A stretch of 64,000 nucleotides of DNA, from positions 62,001 to 126,000 of the forward strand of contig NZ_JOEV01000003.1 in NCBI RefSeq assembly GCF_000721105.1, given 5' to 3'. The stretch is from Streptomyces cellulosae. Its GTDB lineage: Bacteria > Actinomycetota > Actinomycetes > Streptomycetales > Streptomycetaceae. The position numbers were made by a program, and so were the translations under genes. Positions 8,988-17,804 of this stretch are shown one piece after another; position 1 is the stretch's first letter; the number at the start of each line of letters is the position of its first letter. The notes under the pieces were generated by a model, which saw only the letters and a program-made list of their open reading frames with translations, ran no database searches and was not told the origin of the DNA.

Positions 8988-9373
8988 CCCGGCTGCCGGA
9001 AGGGGCGAACGGGCGGGCCGTACCCGGCGGTCGGCGCCGTGCCGCGTCGGGCCGTCGGTGCCTGTGCGGCTGACGCTCTGATCGTCTTGGCCGAACGACG
9101 GGCGGCTGTACGGGAGTTCGCCTGCCCGCCCCGCCGGGCGGGGTCTCGCCGGGCGGGCGGTGATCGCCTTCGCGGCCACTCGGTCGGGCTGCGCGGTGGT
9201 GGCCGGCGGTCGCCTGAACGCCGGGGCCGTCCCGCCCGTACCTCCTGGCGCCCGCTGTGAAGGCCCGGGCCCGAACCTCAAATGTTGCTCTGAACGTGTC
9301 CACCGAGCGATTCAGGTCCGCCTGCCGGGGCCATACCCACGTCACGCCGTATGGCTGTGCGAAGGAGGGGACC
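8988..9373. other. 386-bp gene-free stretch with a strong GC hairpin
   Basis: No convincing gene was found here; the small frames present lack ribosome sites and homology features. Its main content is an interrupted palindrome at 9129-9143 (CCCCGCC, one G, GGCGGGG) overlapped by a longer pairing of GCCCGCC (9124-9130) with GGCGGGC (9152-9158), probably the pth2 terminator. The last ten bases (9361-9370, GAAGGAGGGG) are the ribosome site of the DUF692 gene. Confidence 0.6.
9124..9158. terminator. nested GC hairpins, probable terminator of the pth2-like gene
   Basis: CCCCGCC-G-GGCGGGG at 9129-9143 is a perfect short palindrome, and the flanking GCCCGCC/GGCGGGC pair encloses a second alternative stem. 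There is no T-run, as is usual for Streptomyces terminators. Confidence 0.45.
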
Positions 9374-10711
9374 ATGGAGCGACTGGGGACCGGCATGGGG
9401 TGGCGGCCGGAGATCGCGGAGGCCGTGGAGCGCATGCCGGGCATCGACTGGGTCGAGGTCGTGGCGGAGAACGTGTGCCCGGGACACCTCCCGGAATCGC
9501 TGCTCCGGCTGCGCGAACGCGGGGTCACCGTGGTTCCGCACGGCGTCTCGCTGGGCCTCGGCGGCGCGGACCGCCCCGACGAGGGCCGGCTGACCGCCCT
9601 CGCCGAGCGCGCGGAGGCACTGGGCTCGCCGCTGGTCACCGAGCACATCGCGTTCGTCCGGGCGGGCGGCCCGCTGACCGCCTCCCCGCGACTGGAGGCG
9701 GGCCATCTGCTGCCCGTGCCGCGCACCCGCGACGCCCTCGACGTGCTGTGCGCGAACGTCCGCATCGCGCAGGACGCGCTGCCGGTGCCGCTCGCCGTGG
9801 AGAACATCGCCGCGCTGATCTCCTGGCCGGGCGAGGAGATGACCGAGGGGCAGTTCCTGTACGAGCTGGCCGACCGGACCGGAGTGCGCCTGCTCGTCGA
9901 CGTGGCGAACCTGCACACCAACCACGTCAACCGCGGCGAGGACCCCGCCGAGGCACTCGCCGGCCTCCCGCTGGAGGCCATCGCCTACGTGCATGTCGCG
10001 GGCGGCTTCGAACGCGACGGCGTCTGGCACGACAGCCACGCCCACCCGGTCCCCCGCCCGGTCCTCGACATCCTGACCGACCTCGCGTCCCGGGTCTCCC
10101 CGCCGGGAGTTCTGCTGGAACGCGACGAGAACTTCCCCGAACCGGCCGAACTGGAAGGTGAGTTGGAGGCCATCAGGGAGGCAGTGGAGAAAGGCGGCGC
10201 GAAGCCTTCGGCAGCATCGGCAGCCTCACCGACCGAGGCTCCGCCGGCTCCAGCCCCGGACTCGGCTCCCGCTCCCGCTCCGGCCCCGCCCCACGACCTC
10301 ACCCGCCAGCACCTCGCCCTGACCCAGACCGCCCTGCTGTCCGCGCTGGTCGCCGGTACCCCCGTACCCGAAGGATTCGACCGGGTGCGGGTGGGCGTGC
10401 AGGCCCGTGCCCTCGCCGGGAAGCGGGCGGACGTCGTGGCCAAGGTCGCCCCGGACCTGCCGTCGATCCTCGGGACCGCCTACCGTCCCGCCTTCCTCGC
10501 CTACGCCCACCGCCACCCGATGCCGGACGGCTACCGCCGGGACGCGCTGAACTTCGCCGAGCAGGTTCTCCTCGCCGGGCACCCGGAGGACCCGGCGGTA
10601 CGGAGGCGGTTGCGGGAGTGGTGGCTGGAGCGCTCGGGGCCGGCCCCGCGGTCCCAGCACCCCACGGTGAGGCTGGCCCGCGCCACCCGCAGGGTCCTGC
10701 TGCGCCGCTGA
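9374..10711 (+). CDS. DUF692 multinuclear-iron enzyme (MbnB/TglH-like) with extra C-terminal domain
   Basis: 445 residues from ATG 9374, with GAAGGAGGGG directly upstream. Residues 1-275 are a DUF692 TIM-barrel with the expected metal ligands in order: [58 protein letters not shown] and LERDENFP. Characterised relatives (MbnB, TglH, ChrH) use two or three irons to remodel cysteine in peptides. A Pro/Ala-rich linker (about 285-320) leads to a ~115-residue C-terminal domain ending in an Arg-rich tail. That domain resembles in size and position the separate partner proteins these enzymes need, so it may be a built-in partner (inference). The downstream DUF4142 and TIGR04222 genes lie on the same strand. 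Confidence 0.9.
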   Translation: MERLGTGMGWRPEIAEAVERMPGIDWVEVVAENVCPGHLPESLLRLRERGVTVVPHGVSLGLGGADRPDEGRLTALAERAEALGSPLVTEHIAFVRAGGPLTASPRLEAGHLLPVPRTRDALDVLCANVRIAQDALPVPLAVENIAALISWPGEEMTEGQFLYELADRTGVRLLVDVANLHTNHVNRGEDPAEALAGLPLEAIAYVHVAGGFERDGVWHDSHAHPVPRPVLDILTDLASRVSPPGVLLERDENFPEPAELEGELEAIREAVEKGGAKPSAASAASPTEAPPAPAPDSAPAPAPAPPHDLTRQHLALTQTALLSALVAGTPVPEGFDRVRVGVQARALAGKRADVVAKVAPDLPSILGTAYRPAFLAYAHRHPMPDGYRRDALNFAEQVLLAGHPEDPAVRRRLREWWLERSGPAPRSQHPTVRLARATRRVLLRR

Positions 10712-10958
10712 GACCGCCGCCCCTCCACCGTCAGCCTCCAGGTGTGCTGCGGCTAACACCTCTGCCGCCCGACCTGACCTCAACGCCCGCTTCCGTCACC
10801 TTCAGTCCGATATGCCCGGCACTCCTTGCATCCCATTCACACCGTTCCCTCCCCTTTACAACGTTTCACTTCGGTACGGCAGTTGACGCAGACCCCGCAG
10901 TAACATGTCAACCCCGCACCTGAACCCACTAGCGTGCGGTGCCGCAACAGGAGGCACC

Positions 10959-11747
10959 ATGCGACCGCGACCCCCCGTCAACGGCAGAGGCATTTTCACC
11001 GGCACCGGAATCATCATCATCGGCCTGCTGGCGACCCTCCTGGCGTTGATCTTCCCGATCTGGTCGTACGCCGACCGGTCCGGCACGGGCCTGGACGTAC
11101 TGAACGCCCAGACCGTGTCGACGAGGTACGGGCCGCTGTCCGGTCTCGACCGGGACTTCGTCACGAAGGTCCGGCTGGCCGGCCTGTGGGAGCTGCCCGC
11201 CGGTCAGCAGGCGCAGCTGAAGGGGACGACACCGGCCGTGCGGACGGCGGGGCAGCACCTCGTCGAGGGGCACACCTTCCTGGACGAACGGGTCCGTGAC
11301 GTGGCCGCCAAGCTCGGTTTGGAGCTGCCCAACGAGCCGAACGACCAGCAGAAGCAGTGGCTGGCCACGCTGGACGGAGCCCAAGGGGTCGACTACGACC
11401 GGCAGTTCGCCAACATCCTGCGGCTGGCGCACGGCCGGGTGTTCTCCGTCGTCGCCCAGGTGCGGGCGAGCACCCGCAACTCCCTCGTCCGCGCCCTCGC
11501 CGACGACGCCAACACGACCGTGCTGGACCACATCAAGGTCCTGGAGGCCACGGGGTACGTCGACTTCGACGCGCTGGCCCGGGACATGGCCGCCGGCAGC
11601 ACTCCCCCGATCACCAACTCCCCGGCGCCGCCCGGCCCGATCAGCGACCCCAGCCCGGCGATCCCGGTCGCACCCTCACCGCTCCCCAGCTATTCACTCC
11701 CGCCGCCCGCGTCCAGCCCGCCCCCGCAGGCACCCGAGACCTCCTGA
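10959..11747 (+). CDS. DUF4142 domain protein, membrane anchored
   Basis: 262 residues from ATG 10959, with AGGAGG at 10949-10954. The upstream in-frame extension is therefore discarded. One hydrophobic segment (about 12-35) leads to an extracytoplasmic DUF4142 helical domain (about 60-210), recognisable from the start SGLDRDFVTKVRLAGLWEL through LVEGHTFLDERVRDVAAKLG to ANTTVLDHIKVLEATGYVDF. The last ~45 residues are Pro/Ser-rich. DUF4142 is a ferritin-like four-helix fold of unknown function. It lies between the DUF692 enzyme and the TIGR04222 protein, suggesting a shared envelope-associated job. Confidence 0.87.
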   Translation: MRPRPPVNGRGIFTGTGIIIIGLLATLLALIFPIWSYADRSGTGLDVLNAQTVSTRYGPLSGLDRDFVTKVRLAGLWELPAGQQAQLKGTTPAVRTAGQHLVEGHTFLDERVRDVAAKLGLELPNEPNDQQKQWLATLDGAQGVDYDRQFANILRLAHGRVFSVVAQVRASTRNSLVRALADDANTTVLDHIKVLEATGYVDFDALARDMAAGSTPPITNSPAPPGPISDPSPAIPVAPSPLPSYSLPPPASSPPPQAPETS

Positions 11748-11836
11748 CCGGACACACCGGAACGTCACATACCGACAACACTCCGTCCGGATCGTGGGCG
11801 AGGCATGGCGTCGCACGGCCCCGGTCGCATAGAAAA

Positions 11837-12631
11837 ATGCATATGTTATGGGTCCTCCTCCTGCTGCTGGCCTGGGCCGCCGCCGGCACGGCGTGTACGC
11901 GGCTGTGCCTGGCCGCCGTGCACGCGGCGACCGCGGACGACGCCGACGCGGATGACACGATCGCCGACCGCGCCCACGATCTGACGCTCTACGAGGCCGC
12001 CTTCCTGTCCGGCGGCCCTCGCAGGGTCGCCGATCTGACCCTGGTCTCCATGGCCCGGCAGCGTCGGCTGCTGCTCGCCCACACCGGTTGGGCGACCGTT
12101 GTCGACCCGCGTGGGCAGGACGAGATGGAGCGGTCGGTGATAGGAGCCATCGGTCCGGAGGGACAGTCGCGGATCGCCCCGGTGCGGGCCGCCGCGGCCA
12201 CCGCGGACGCCGTGCACGGCATCGCCGACCGGCTGGTCAGCGCGGGGCTCGCGGTCCCCGACGGCGCCCGGGCGGGGGTCGCCGCCGGAGTCCGCCAAGT
12301 TCGGCTGGCCGCGGTGGCCGTCGTGGCGTTGGGCGCGACAGCGCTGCTGACGCCCGCTCAGTCGGAGATGCCGCGTGGCCTGGTGGCCCTCTGGTTCGGG
12401 CTGCCCTTCGCACTCACCCTGAGCTGTCTCGCCCTCGCGCGGATCGAGGTCCACCCGTACTCGCGCTGGGCCTCCCCGGCCGGTCAGCGGCTGCTCGGCG
12501 CCCTGACCCGGCGCGGCGGGGACGACCGTACGGATCTCACCTCCGTCGCCGTGCACGGCGTACGCGCGATCGGCGAACCGGACCTGCGCGCGGCCTTCGC
12601 CCACCGCGAGCCGCAGCACTGGCGCGCTTAG
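11837..12631 (+). CDS. TIGR04222-domain membrane protein with an early TTA codon
   Basis: 264 residues. ATG 11837 or the second ATG at 11843 could start it; no Shine-Dalgarno is visible and the region is unusually A/T-rich for this genome. TIGR04222 recognition rests on the N-terminal membrane segment, then LTLYEAAFLSGGPRRVADLTL, RRLLLAHTGWA, and two hydrophobic segments around residues 155-200. Many family members end in a Gly/Cys-rich tail; this one ends at HREPQHWRA without it. The codon at 11846-11848 is TTA (Leu), so translation may depend on the BldA tRNA. Context with DUF692 suggests a peptide-modification or envelope system, but the function is unknown. Confidence 0.85.
   Translation: MHMLWVLLLLLAWAAAGTACTRLCLAAVHAATADDADADDTIADRAHDLTLYEAAFLSGGPRRVADLTLVSMARQRRLLLAHTGWATVVDPRGQDEMERSVIGAIGPEGQSRIAPVRAAAATADAVHGIADRLVSAGLAVPDGARAGVAAGVRQVRLAAVAVVALGATALLTPAQSEMPRGLVALWFGLPFALTLSCLALARIEVHPYSRWASPAGQRLLGALTRRGGDDRTDLTSVAVHGVRAIGEPDLRAAFAHREPQHWRA
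11846..11848 (+). promoter_or_regulatory. in-frame TTA leucine codon (possible bldA control point)
   Basis: Fourth codon (second if ATG 11843 is the start) of the TIGR04222 gene. TTA is read by the developmentally regulated bldA tRNA in Streptomyces. The frame is fixed by the long downstream protein, so the codon is real if either start is correct. Confidence 0.75.
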
Positions 12632-12764
12632 CCAGGCAGCGGGGTCCGGCGCCGGGGGCGTACGGAGGCATTGGGGCCGACACCTGGCGGGCGGTGCTTG
12701 CCTTCACCCCCAGCCGAACGAAACATCCCTTTTATCACTTACGTGCACCGAAGGGATATACGCG

Positions 12765-14378
12765 ATGAAAGCCCCCGCCCTGTACTCGGCCGTCGGGGCC
12801 TTGCTCCTGACCGCGCTCGTCGCCGCCCCGGCGGACGGCGCCGCGGCGGTCCCGGGGGCGGCCGAGCTGCGCGGCACGGCGGTGGCCGCCGCGCGGGCCC
12901 GGGCGGCGGGCATCGACTTCGGCACCTGCCCCGCCGAGGAGGACCTGCCGAGCACCGTCCGGTGCGGCACGGTCTCCGTTCCGCTCGACTACGCCCGTCC
13001 CGACGGCCGGCAGATCAGACTGACCGTCAGCCGGGTGCGCGCCACCCAGGAGGAACCGCACAACAGCAAGCACCGCGTGCCGCGGCAGGGCGCCCTGGTC
13101 TTCAACCCGGGCGGGCCGGGCGGCTCCGGGATGTACTTCCCGAGGATCGGCACGCTCCCCGAGTGGAAGCGGCTGGCGGCGGCGTACGACCTCGTCGGCT
13201 ACGCCCCGCGCGGGGTGGGCCGCTCGGCGCCCCTGTCCTGCCAGGACCCCGGGACGTTCTTCCGGGCGCCCTCACCGGCACCGACGTACCCCTCGGAGTC
13301 GTACAAGAAGGAGCGCATCGCGCAGGCGAAGGCGTACGCGCTCGGCTGCGCGCAGCGGGCGGGCGACACGCTGCGGCACTACACCTCGCTCAACAACGCC
13401 CGCGACCTGGACGTCCTGCGCGCCGCGCTCGGCGAGCAGAAGCTGACCTTCATGGGCGCGTCGTACGGCACCTACTTCGGGGCGCTGTACGCCGCCCTCT
13501 TCCCCTCGCACGTGCGGCGGATGGTGTTCGACGCGGCGGTGGACCCGGACCCGGAGCAGGTCTGGTACCGCCTCAACCTCGACCAGTCGGTCGCGTTCGA
13601 GAGCCGTTGGCTGGACTTCCGGGAGTGGGTCGCGCGCCACGACGACGTGTACGGGCTGGGTGACACGCCTCAGGAGGTGCTCGCCGGTTACGAGAAGGCG
13701 GCGGCGCTGCTGGCCAAGGAGCCGGCGGGCGGGAAGGTCGGGCCCGGGCAGCTGCAGAGGGCGTTCCTGTCGGCCGGGTACTACGACGACTACTGGCCGC
13801 TGCGCGCGCGGGCGCTGTCGGCGTATCTGAAGGGTGACCCGAAGCCGCTGATCGAACAGGCCGGGCCGCGTGCGGAGGCGGCGGTCGGGGCGGAGAACGC
13901 CCAGGCGGTCTACACGGCCGTGGAGTGCAACGACGCGCCCTGGCCGACCCAGTGGACGGTGTGGGACCGGGACAACACCCGGCTCGCGCGGGTGGCGCCC
14001 TTCGAGACCTGGGACAACGTGTGGACGAACCTGCCGTGTGCGTACTGGCCCGTGCCGCGTCAGCAGCCCCTCGATGTCCGCACCGGTCCCGGTGAGCTGC
14101 CCCCCACGCTCATCCTGGCGGCCGAGCGGGATGCCGCCGCGCCCTATGAGGGGGCCCTGGAACTGCGGCGGCGGCTGTGGGGCTCGGTGCTGGTGACGGA
14201 GCGGGACGCCGGTACGCACGGCATCGCGGGCGGGCCCAACCGCTGCGTCAACGCTCACCTCGACGCGTATCTGCTTCAGGGCCGGCTGCCGGGGCGTCGT
14301 GCCGCGTGCGCGCCGCACCCGGAGCCCGTGCCGGCGGCCGGCCCCCGAAAGGCGCCGGCCGCCGAGCTCCCGCACTGA
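12765..14378 (+). CDS. secreted alpha/beta hydrolase, S33 tripeptidyl aminopeptidase-like
   Basis: 537 residues from ATG 12765. The N-terminus is a Sec signal peptide (hydrophobic to about residue 22, then AAPADGA). Oxyanion-hole loop FNPGGPGGSGM is at 113-123, the nucleophile elbow GASYG places Ser at 233, and a TAP-like C-terminal domain ends with DAGTHGI carrying the probable catalytic His. This is the SlpD/SlpE/Tap type of Streptomyces mycelial peptidase that trims N-terminal peptides. The usual DPRGVG segment reads YAPRGVG here, a small deviation. The gene converges on hemQ with no gap between stop codons. Confidence 0.9.
   Translation: MKAPALYSAVGALLLTALVAAPADGAAAVPGAAELRGTAVAAARARAAGIDFGTCPAEEDLPSTVRCGTVSVPLDYARPDGRQIRLTVSRVRATQEEPHNSKHRVPRQGALVFNPGGPGGSGMYFPRIGTLPEWKRLAAAYDLVGYAPRGVGRSAPLSCQDPGTFFRAPSPAPTYPSESYKKERIAQAKAYALGCAQRAGDTLRHYTSLNNARDLDVLRAALGEQKLTFMGASYGTYFGALYAALFPSHVRRMVFDAAVDPDPEQVWYRLNLDQSVAFESRWLDFREWVARHDDVYGLGDTPQEVLAGYEKAAALLAKEPAGGKVGPGQLQRAFLSAGYYDDYWPLRARALSAYLKGDPKPLIEQAGPRAEAAVGAENAQAVYTAVECNDAPWPTQWTVWDRDNTRLARVAPFETWDNVWTNLPCAYWPVPRQQPLDVRTGPGELPPTLILAAERDAAAPYEGALELRRRLWGSVLVTERDAGTHGIAGGPNRCVNAHLDAYLLQGRLPGRRAACAPHPEPVPAAGPRKAPAAELPH
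14332..14364. terminator. perfect 11-bp hairpin inside the hydrolase 3' end, shared terminator candidate
   Basis: CGGCGGCCGGC at 14332-14342 pairs perfectly with GCCGGCCGCCG at 14354-14364 across an 11-base loop. It lies within the last codons of the hydrolase, 15 bp before the abutting convergent hemQ stop. With no space between the genes, the coding end itself probably ends transcripts from both sides. Confidence 0.55.
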
Positions 14379-15110
14379 TCAGGCGAGACCCGCGACCAGC
14401 TCGGCGACGGACTTGCGGCGCCCGGTGTAGAAGGGGACCTCTTCACGGACGTGCATCCGGGCCTCGGATGCGCGCAGGTGGCGCATGAGGTCGACGATGC
14501 GGTACAGCTCGTCGGCCTCGAAGGCGAGGATCCACTCGTAGTCGCCGAGGGAGAACGAGGCGACCGTGTTCGCGCGGACGTCCGGGTAGCCGCGGGCCAT
14601 CTTGCCGTGGTCGGCGAGCATGCGGCGGCGGTCCTCGTCGGGCAGGAGGTACCAGTCGTAGGAGCGTACGAAGGGGTAGACGCTGATGTAGTCGCGGGGC
14701 GTCTCGTCGGCGAGGAACGCCGGGACGTGCGAGCGGTTGAACTCGGCGGGGCGGTGCAGCGCCATGTTCGACCACACCGGCGTCAGGGCGCGGCCCAGCC
14801 TGGTGCGGCGGAAGAGGTTGTACGCCTCCTGGAGCTGGTCGCTGGTCTCCGCGTGCCACCAGATCATGAGGTCGGCGTCGGCGCGCAGACCGGACACGTC
14901 GTAGGTGCCGCGGATCGTCACGTCCTTGGCGGCGAGCTGGTCGAACAGCTCCTGGACCTCGTCGGCGTAACCCGCGCGGTCATCGGGGAGCACGTCCTTC
15001 AGCTTGAAGACGGACCACAGGGTGTAGCGGATGACCTCGTTGAGGTCCTTGGCCAGCTTGCCCTTGTTCGGGATCCGGGCGGCCTCGGGGGTGGGGGCGT
15101 CGTCACTCAT
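14379..15110 (-). CDS. hemQ: coproheme decarboxylase (HemQ/ChdC)
   Basis: 243 residues; ATG at 15110. It catalyses the last step of the coproporphyrin-dependent heme pathway, two oxidative decarboxylations of coproheme to heme b. Family features visible are [15 protein letters not shown] near the N-terminus, the catalytic-Tyr region [18 protein letters not shown], the proximal-His region [13 protein letters not shown], and [14 protein letters not shown]. Length is normal for the actinobacterial short form. The gene starts 5 bp after the stop of the porphyrinogen oxidase gene, indicating an operon. hemE lies 5.5 kb away, so this branch of the pathway is grouped but not contiguous. Confidence 0.95.
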   Translation of the reverse strand: MSDDAPTPEAARIPNKGKLAKDLNEVIRYTLWSVFKLKDVLPDDRAGYADEVQELFDQLAAKDVTIRGTYDVSGLRADADLMIWWHAETSDQLQEAYNLFRRTRLGRALTPVWSNMALHRPAEFNRSHVPAFLADETPRDYISVYPFVRSYDWYLLPDEDRRRMLADHGKMARGYPDVRANTVASFSLGDYEWILAFEADELYRIVDLMRHLRASEARMHVREEVPFYTGRRKSVAELVAGLA

Positions 15111-15115
15111 GGTCC

Positions 15116-16582
15116 TTATTCTCCTGCTCCGCCGTGCAGACTCTGCACCGGGTTGGCCGTGAGTTCCCGCACCGCGCTCAGGTCGCCGCCGATCTGGTCC
15201 ACCGCCGCGTAAGCGCTCGCGATGCACGCCGGGATGCCGACGCCGTCGTACTGCGCGCCGCAGACCGCGAGGCCCGGGAGATCGCCGACGTGCTCGCGGA
15301 TGCGGGCCACGCGCGCGTGGTGGCCGACGGGGTACTGGGGCAGGCCGTCGGTCCAGCGGGTGACGCGGGTCTGAAGCGGGGTGGCGTCGAGGCCGGTGGC
15401 CTGACGGAGGTCGTGCCGCGAGACCTCGACGAGGTCGGTGTCGTCGCGCTGGAGGATCTCCGTCTCGCGGTGGCGTCCGACGGAGGTGCGCAGGACGAGG
15501 AGGTCCGGGTTCTCGTCGGCGATCCAGCCCCACTTCTGGGACGCGAACGTCGACGCCTTGATGGTGCGTCCGTCGACCGGCGGGACCAGGAAACCGCTGC
15601 CCTCGGGGAGCGTGACGTCGGCGCGGCGGTAGGCGAGGGTGACCAGGGCCATGGAGGCGTACTCGATGGCGGTGAGCTCGGCGGCGGCCTGCGGGGACTC
15701 GGTGCGCAGCAGCGCCGCGGCGGCCGGAGCGGGGACGGCCACGACGACCGCGTCGGCGTGCAGGACCCGGTCGCCGGCGACCACCCGCCACCCGGACGGC
15801 TCGCGGCGCAGCTCCGTCACCGCCGACCCGGTCAGGATCTCGCCCCCGCGCTCCCGCACCGACTGGGCCACCGCGAGCGGCAGGCTGCCCACCCCGCCCT
15901 CGATGCCCATGAACACCGGCCCGGTCTGCCGGCCCGCCGCCGCCTTCGCCTGGATCTCCCGCACCGCCTCCGTCAGGGAGTCGTGGGTCAGCGCTGCCTG
16001 GTAGAGCTGCGGGACCGCCGAGCGCATCGAAATGCGGTACGCGTCGCCCGCGTAGACACCGCCGAGCAGCGGCTCGACGAGGCGGTCGACGACCTCGCGG
16101 CCGACGCGGTCCGCCACGTACTCCCCGACCGCCACGTCGTCGCCGACCTCCGTGCGGGGCAGGTCTGCGTCGCGTTCGACACGGGCGAGGCCCTCCTCGG
16201 ACAGCACGCCGGCCAGGGCGGCCGCGGTGCCGGGGACGCCCATCACATGGCCCTTGGGCATGGGGCGCAGGGCACCGCGGGTCCACAGGGAGGCGCTTGC
16301 GGTGGCGGGCGGCTGGAGACGGCGGGTCAGGCCGACCTCGCGGGCGAGGGCGACGGCCTCGGGACGGCGGGCGAGCATCGACTCGGCACCGAAGTCGACG
16401 CGCGCGCCCGCGATCTCGCCGGGCAGCAGCTTGCCGCCGACGCGGTCCGAGGCCTCCAGCACGGTCACGCCCACCCCGCGTCGCAGCAGCCGGTGCGCGG
16501 CGGCCAGTCCCGCGATGCCGGCGCCGACGACCACGACCCGATCCGAGGAGGGCCTGGCCCGTCCTGCACCCGTTGCGCTCAT
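15116..16582 (-). CDS. hemY: coproporphyrinogen/protoporphyrinogen III oxidase (HemY/CgoX type)
   Basis: 488 residues from ATG 16582. The FAD-binding motif [19 protein letters not shown] lies near the N-terminus, with the acidic residue in [12 protein letters not shown]. Downstream are the family's [13 protein letters not shown] substrate segment and the C-terminal FAD contact [20 protein letters not shown]. In actinobacteria this enzyme oxidises coproporphyrinogen III ahead of ferrochelatase and HemQ. It is the first gene of a two-gene operon with hemQ and diverges from the DUF4349 lipoprotein gene. The symbol follows older usage; cgoX is the pathway-specific name. Confidence 0.94.
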   Translation of the reverse strand: MSATGAGRARPSSDRVVVVGAGIAGLAAAHRLLRRGVGVTVLEASDRVGGKLLPGEIAGARVDFGAESMLARRPEAVALAREVGLTRRLQPPATASASLWTRGALRPMPKGHVMGVPGTAAALAGVLSEEGLARVERDADLPRTEVGDDVAVGEYVADRVGREVVDRLVEPLLGGVYAGDAYRISMRSAVPQLYQAALTHDSLTEAVREIQAKAAAGRQTGPVFMGIEGGVGSLPLAVAQSVRERGGEILTGSAVTELRREPSGWRVVAGDRVLHADAVVVAVPAPAAAALLRTESPQAAAELTAIEYASMALVTLAYRRADVTLPEGSGFLVPPVDGRTIKASTFASQKWGWIADENPDLLVLRTSVGRHRETEILQRDDTDLVEVSRHDLRQATGLDATPLQTRVTRWTDGLPQYPVGHHARVARIREHVGDLPGLAVCGAQYDGVGIPACIASAYAAVDQIGGDLSAVRELTANPVQSLHGGAGE

Positions 16583-16747
16583 GACCCCACCCTCTCAGAC
16601 CCCACTGACACGCCCGCCGAAGCCCCGGTGTCCTTCACGAGTCCTGACCGTGACCGCATCGGGACCACGGCACCCCAACGTTTCGTCCCGGTCCGACGTC
16701 GAAGGAGCGTCAGTCGTCAGTCGTCACGACCCCCGGGGGTAGCCCAC

Positions 16748-17749
16748 ATGCGCGCACGACGTTCCGTACGACCCGTCCAGGCCCTGGCCGCACTGCTGCT
16801 GGCCGCGGCCCTCGCGCTGACCGGGTGCAGCGACGCCGGCGATTCCGGTGCCGGCGCGACGTCCGACAAGGCCGCCGCGGAGAGCGACGCGAAGGGGGTC
16901 GCGCCCGGCAGCGCGGCGGACAGCGGCAACGGCTCGGGGACGGGGGCGGGCGGTGCCAGGGCGACCGCGCCGCCCAAGGTGACCGCGAGCCACATCATCC
17001 GCACGGCGTCCCTGACCGTGCAGGTCAAGGACGTCCCGAAGGCCCTGGACCAGGCCCGCTCCACCACCGAGAACGCGGGCGGCTACATCGGCGACGAGTC
17101 CACCACCCGGGACGGGGAAGGCCGCGAGCGCACCCGGGTGGTGCTGCGGGTGCCCGTCGACCGGTACGACGCGGTCATGGCCGACCTCCAGGGCGCGGGC
17201 AAGCTCCTCGAACGCACGGCGAAGGCGCAGGACGTGACCGACCAGGTCGTCGACGTGGACAGCCGCATCACGTCGCAGCGTGCCAGCGTGGCCCGGGTGC
17301 GGGAGCTGATGGACCGGGCGACCAAGCTCAGTGACGTGGTGACGCTGGAGGGCGAGCTGAGCCGGCGCCAGTCCGACCTGGAGGCGCTGGAGGCGCAGCA
17401 GGCGTCCCTGAAGGACCGCACCAGTCTGGCCACCATCACCCTGTCCCTGGCCGAGACACCGGTGAAGAAGGCGGCGAAGGAGGACGACGACCCCGGGTTC
17501 GTGGACGCGCTGGCGGGCGGCTGGGACGCCTTCGTGACGATGCTGCGCTGGCTCGCCGTCGCCGTCGGGGCGGTGCTGCCGTTCGTGGCGGTGGCCGCGC
17601 TGATCGTCCTGGTGTGGCTGCGGGTCGTCCGGCCCCGCCTGCCGCGACGGCCGCCCCCGGCGCCCGCGACGACCACTCTGGGCCCGCTGCCGACGGCCCG
17701 GCCCGCCCCCGAGCCCACCCGCCCGCAGGAGGGCGGCGACCGGAACTGA
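16748..17749 (+). CDS. DUF4349 lipoprotein with coiled coil and C-terminal membrane segment
   Basis: 333 residues; ATG 16748 begins a lipoprotein signal with lipobox LTGC (about residue 26), while the open frame upstream is antisense to hemY. After a low-complexity spacer, the DUF4349 domain starts around residue 80 (HIIRTASLTVQVKDV). The central heptad-rich segment (about 175-225) predicts a coiled coil, and WDAFVTMLRW begins a transmembrane helix near 260-290. The tail is short, basic and Pro-rich. Being tied to the membrane at both ends is the characteristic layout of this family. Function unknown; homologues are widespread in Streptomyces. Confidence 0.88.
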   Translation: MRARRSVRPVQALAALLLAAALALTGCSDAGDSGAGATSDKAAAESDAKGVAPGSAADSGNGSGTGAGGARATAPPKVTASHIIRTASLTVQVKDVPKALDQARSTTENAGGYIGDESTTRDGEGRERTRVVLRVPVDRYDAVMADLQGAGKLLERTAKAQDVTDQVVDVDSRITSQRASVARVRELMDRATKLSDVVTLEGELSRRQSDLEALEAQQASLKDRTSLATITLSLAETPVKKAAKEDDDPGFVDALAGGWDAFVTMLRWLAVAVGAVLPFVAVAALIVLVWLRVVRPRLPRRPPPAPATTTLGPLPTARPAPEPTRPQEGGDRN

Positions 17750-17804
17750 GCCGCCCAGAAGTGAGCGGCGGGACCGAAATGCCCTGCCCCTCTGGTGTGT
17801 TCGC

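Noticed and set aside
9039..9260. 73-codon plus-strand frame in the 386-bp gap
   Set aside because: No ribosome site, low-complexity Arg/Gly translation, overlaps the terminator-like hairpin.
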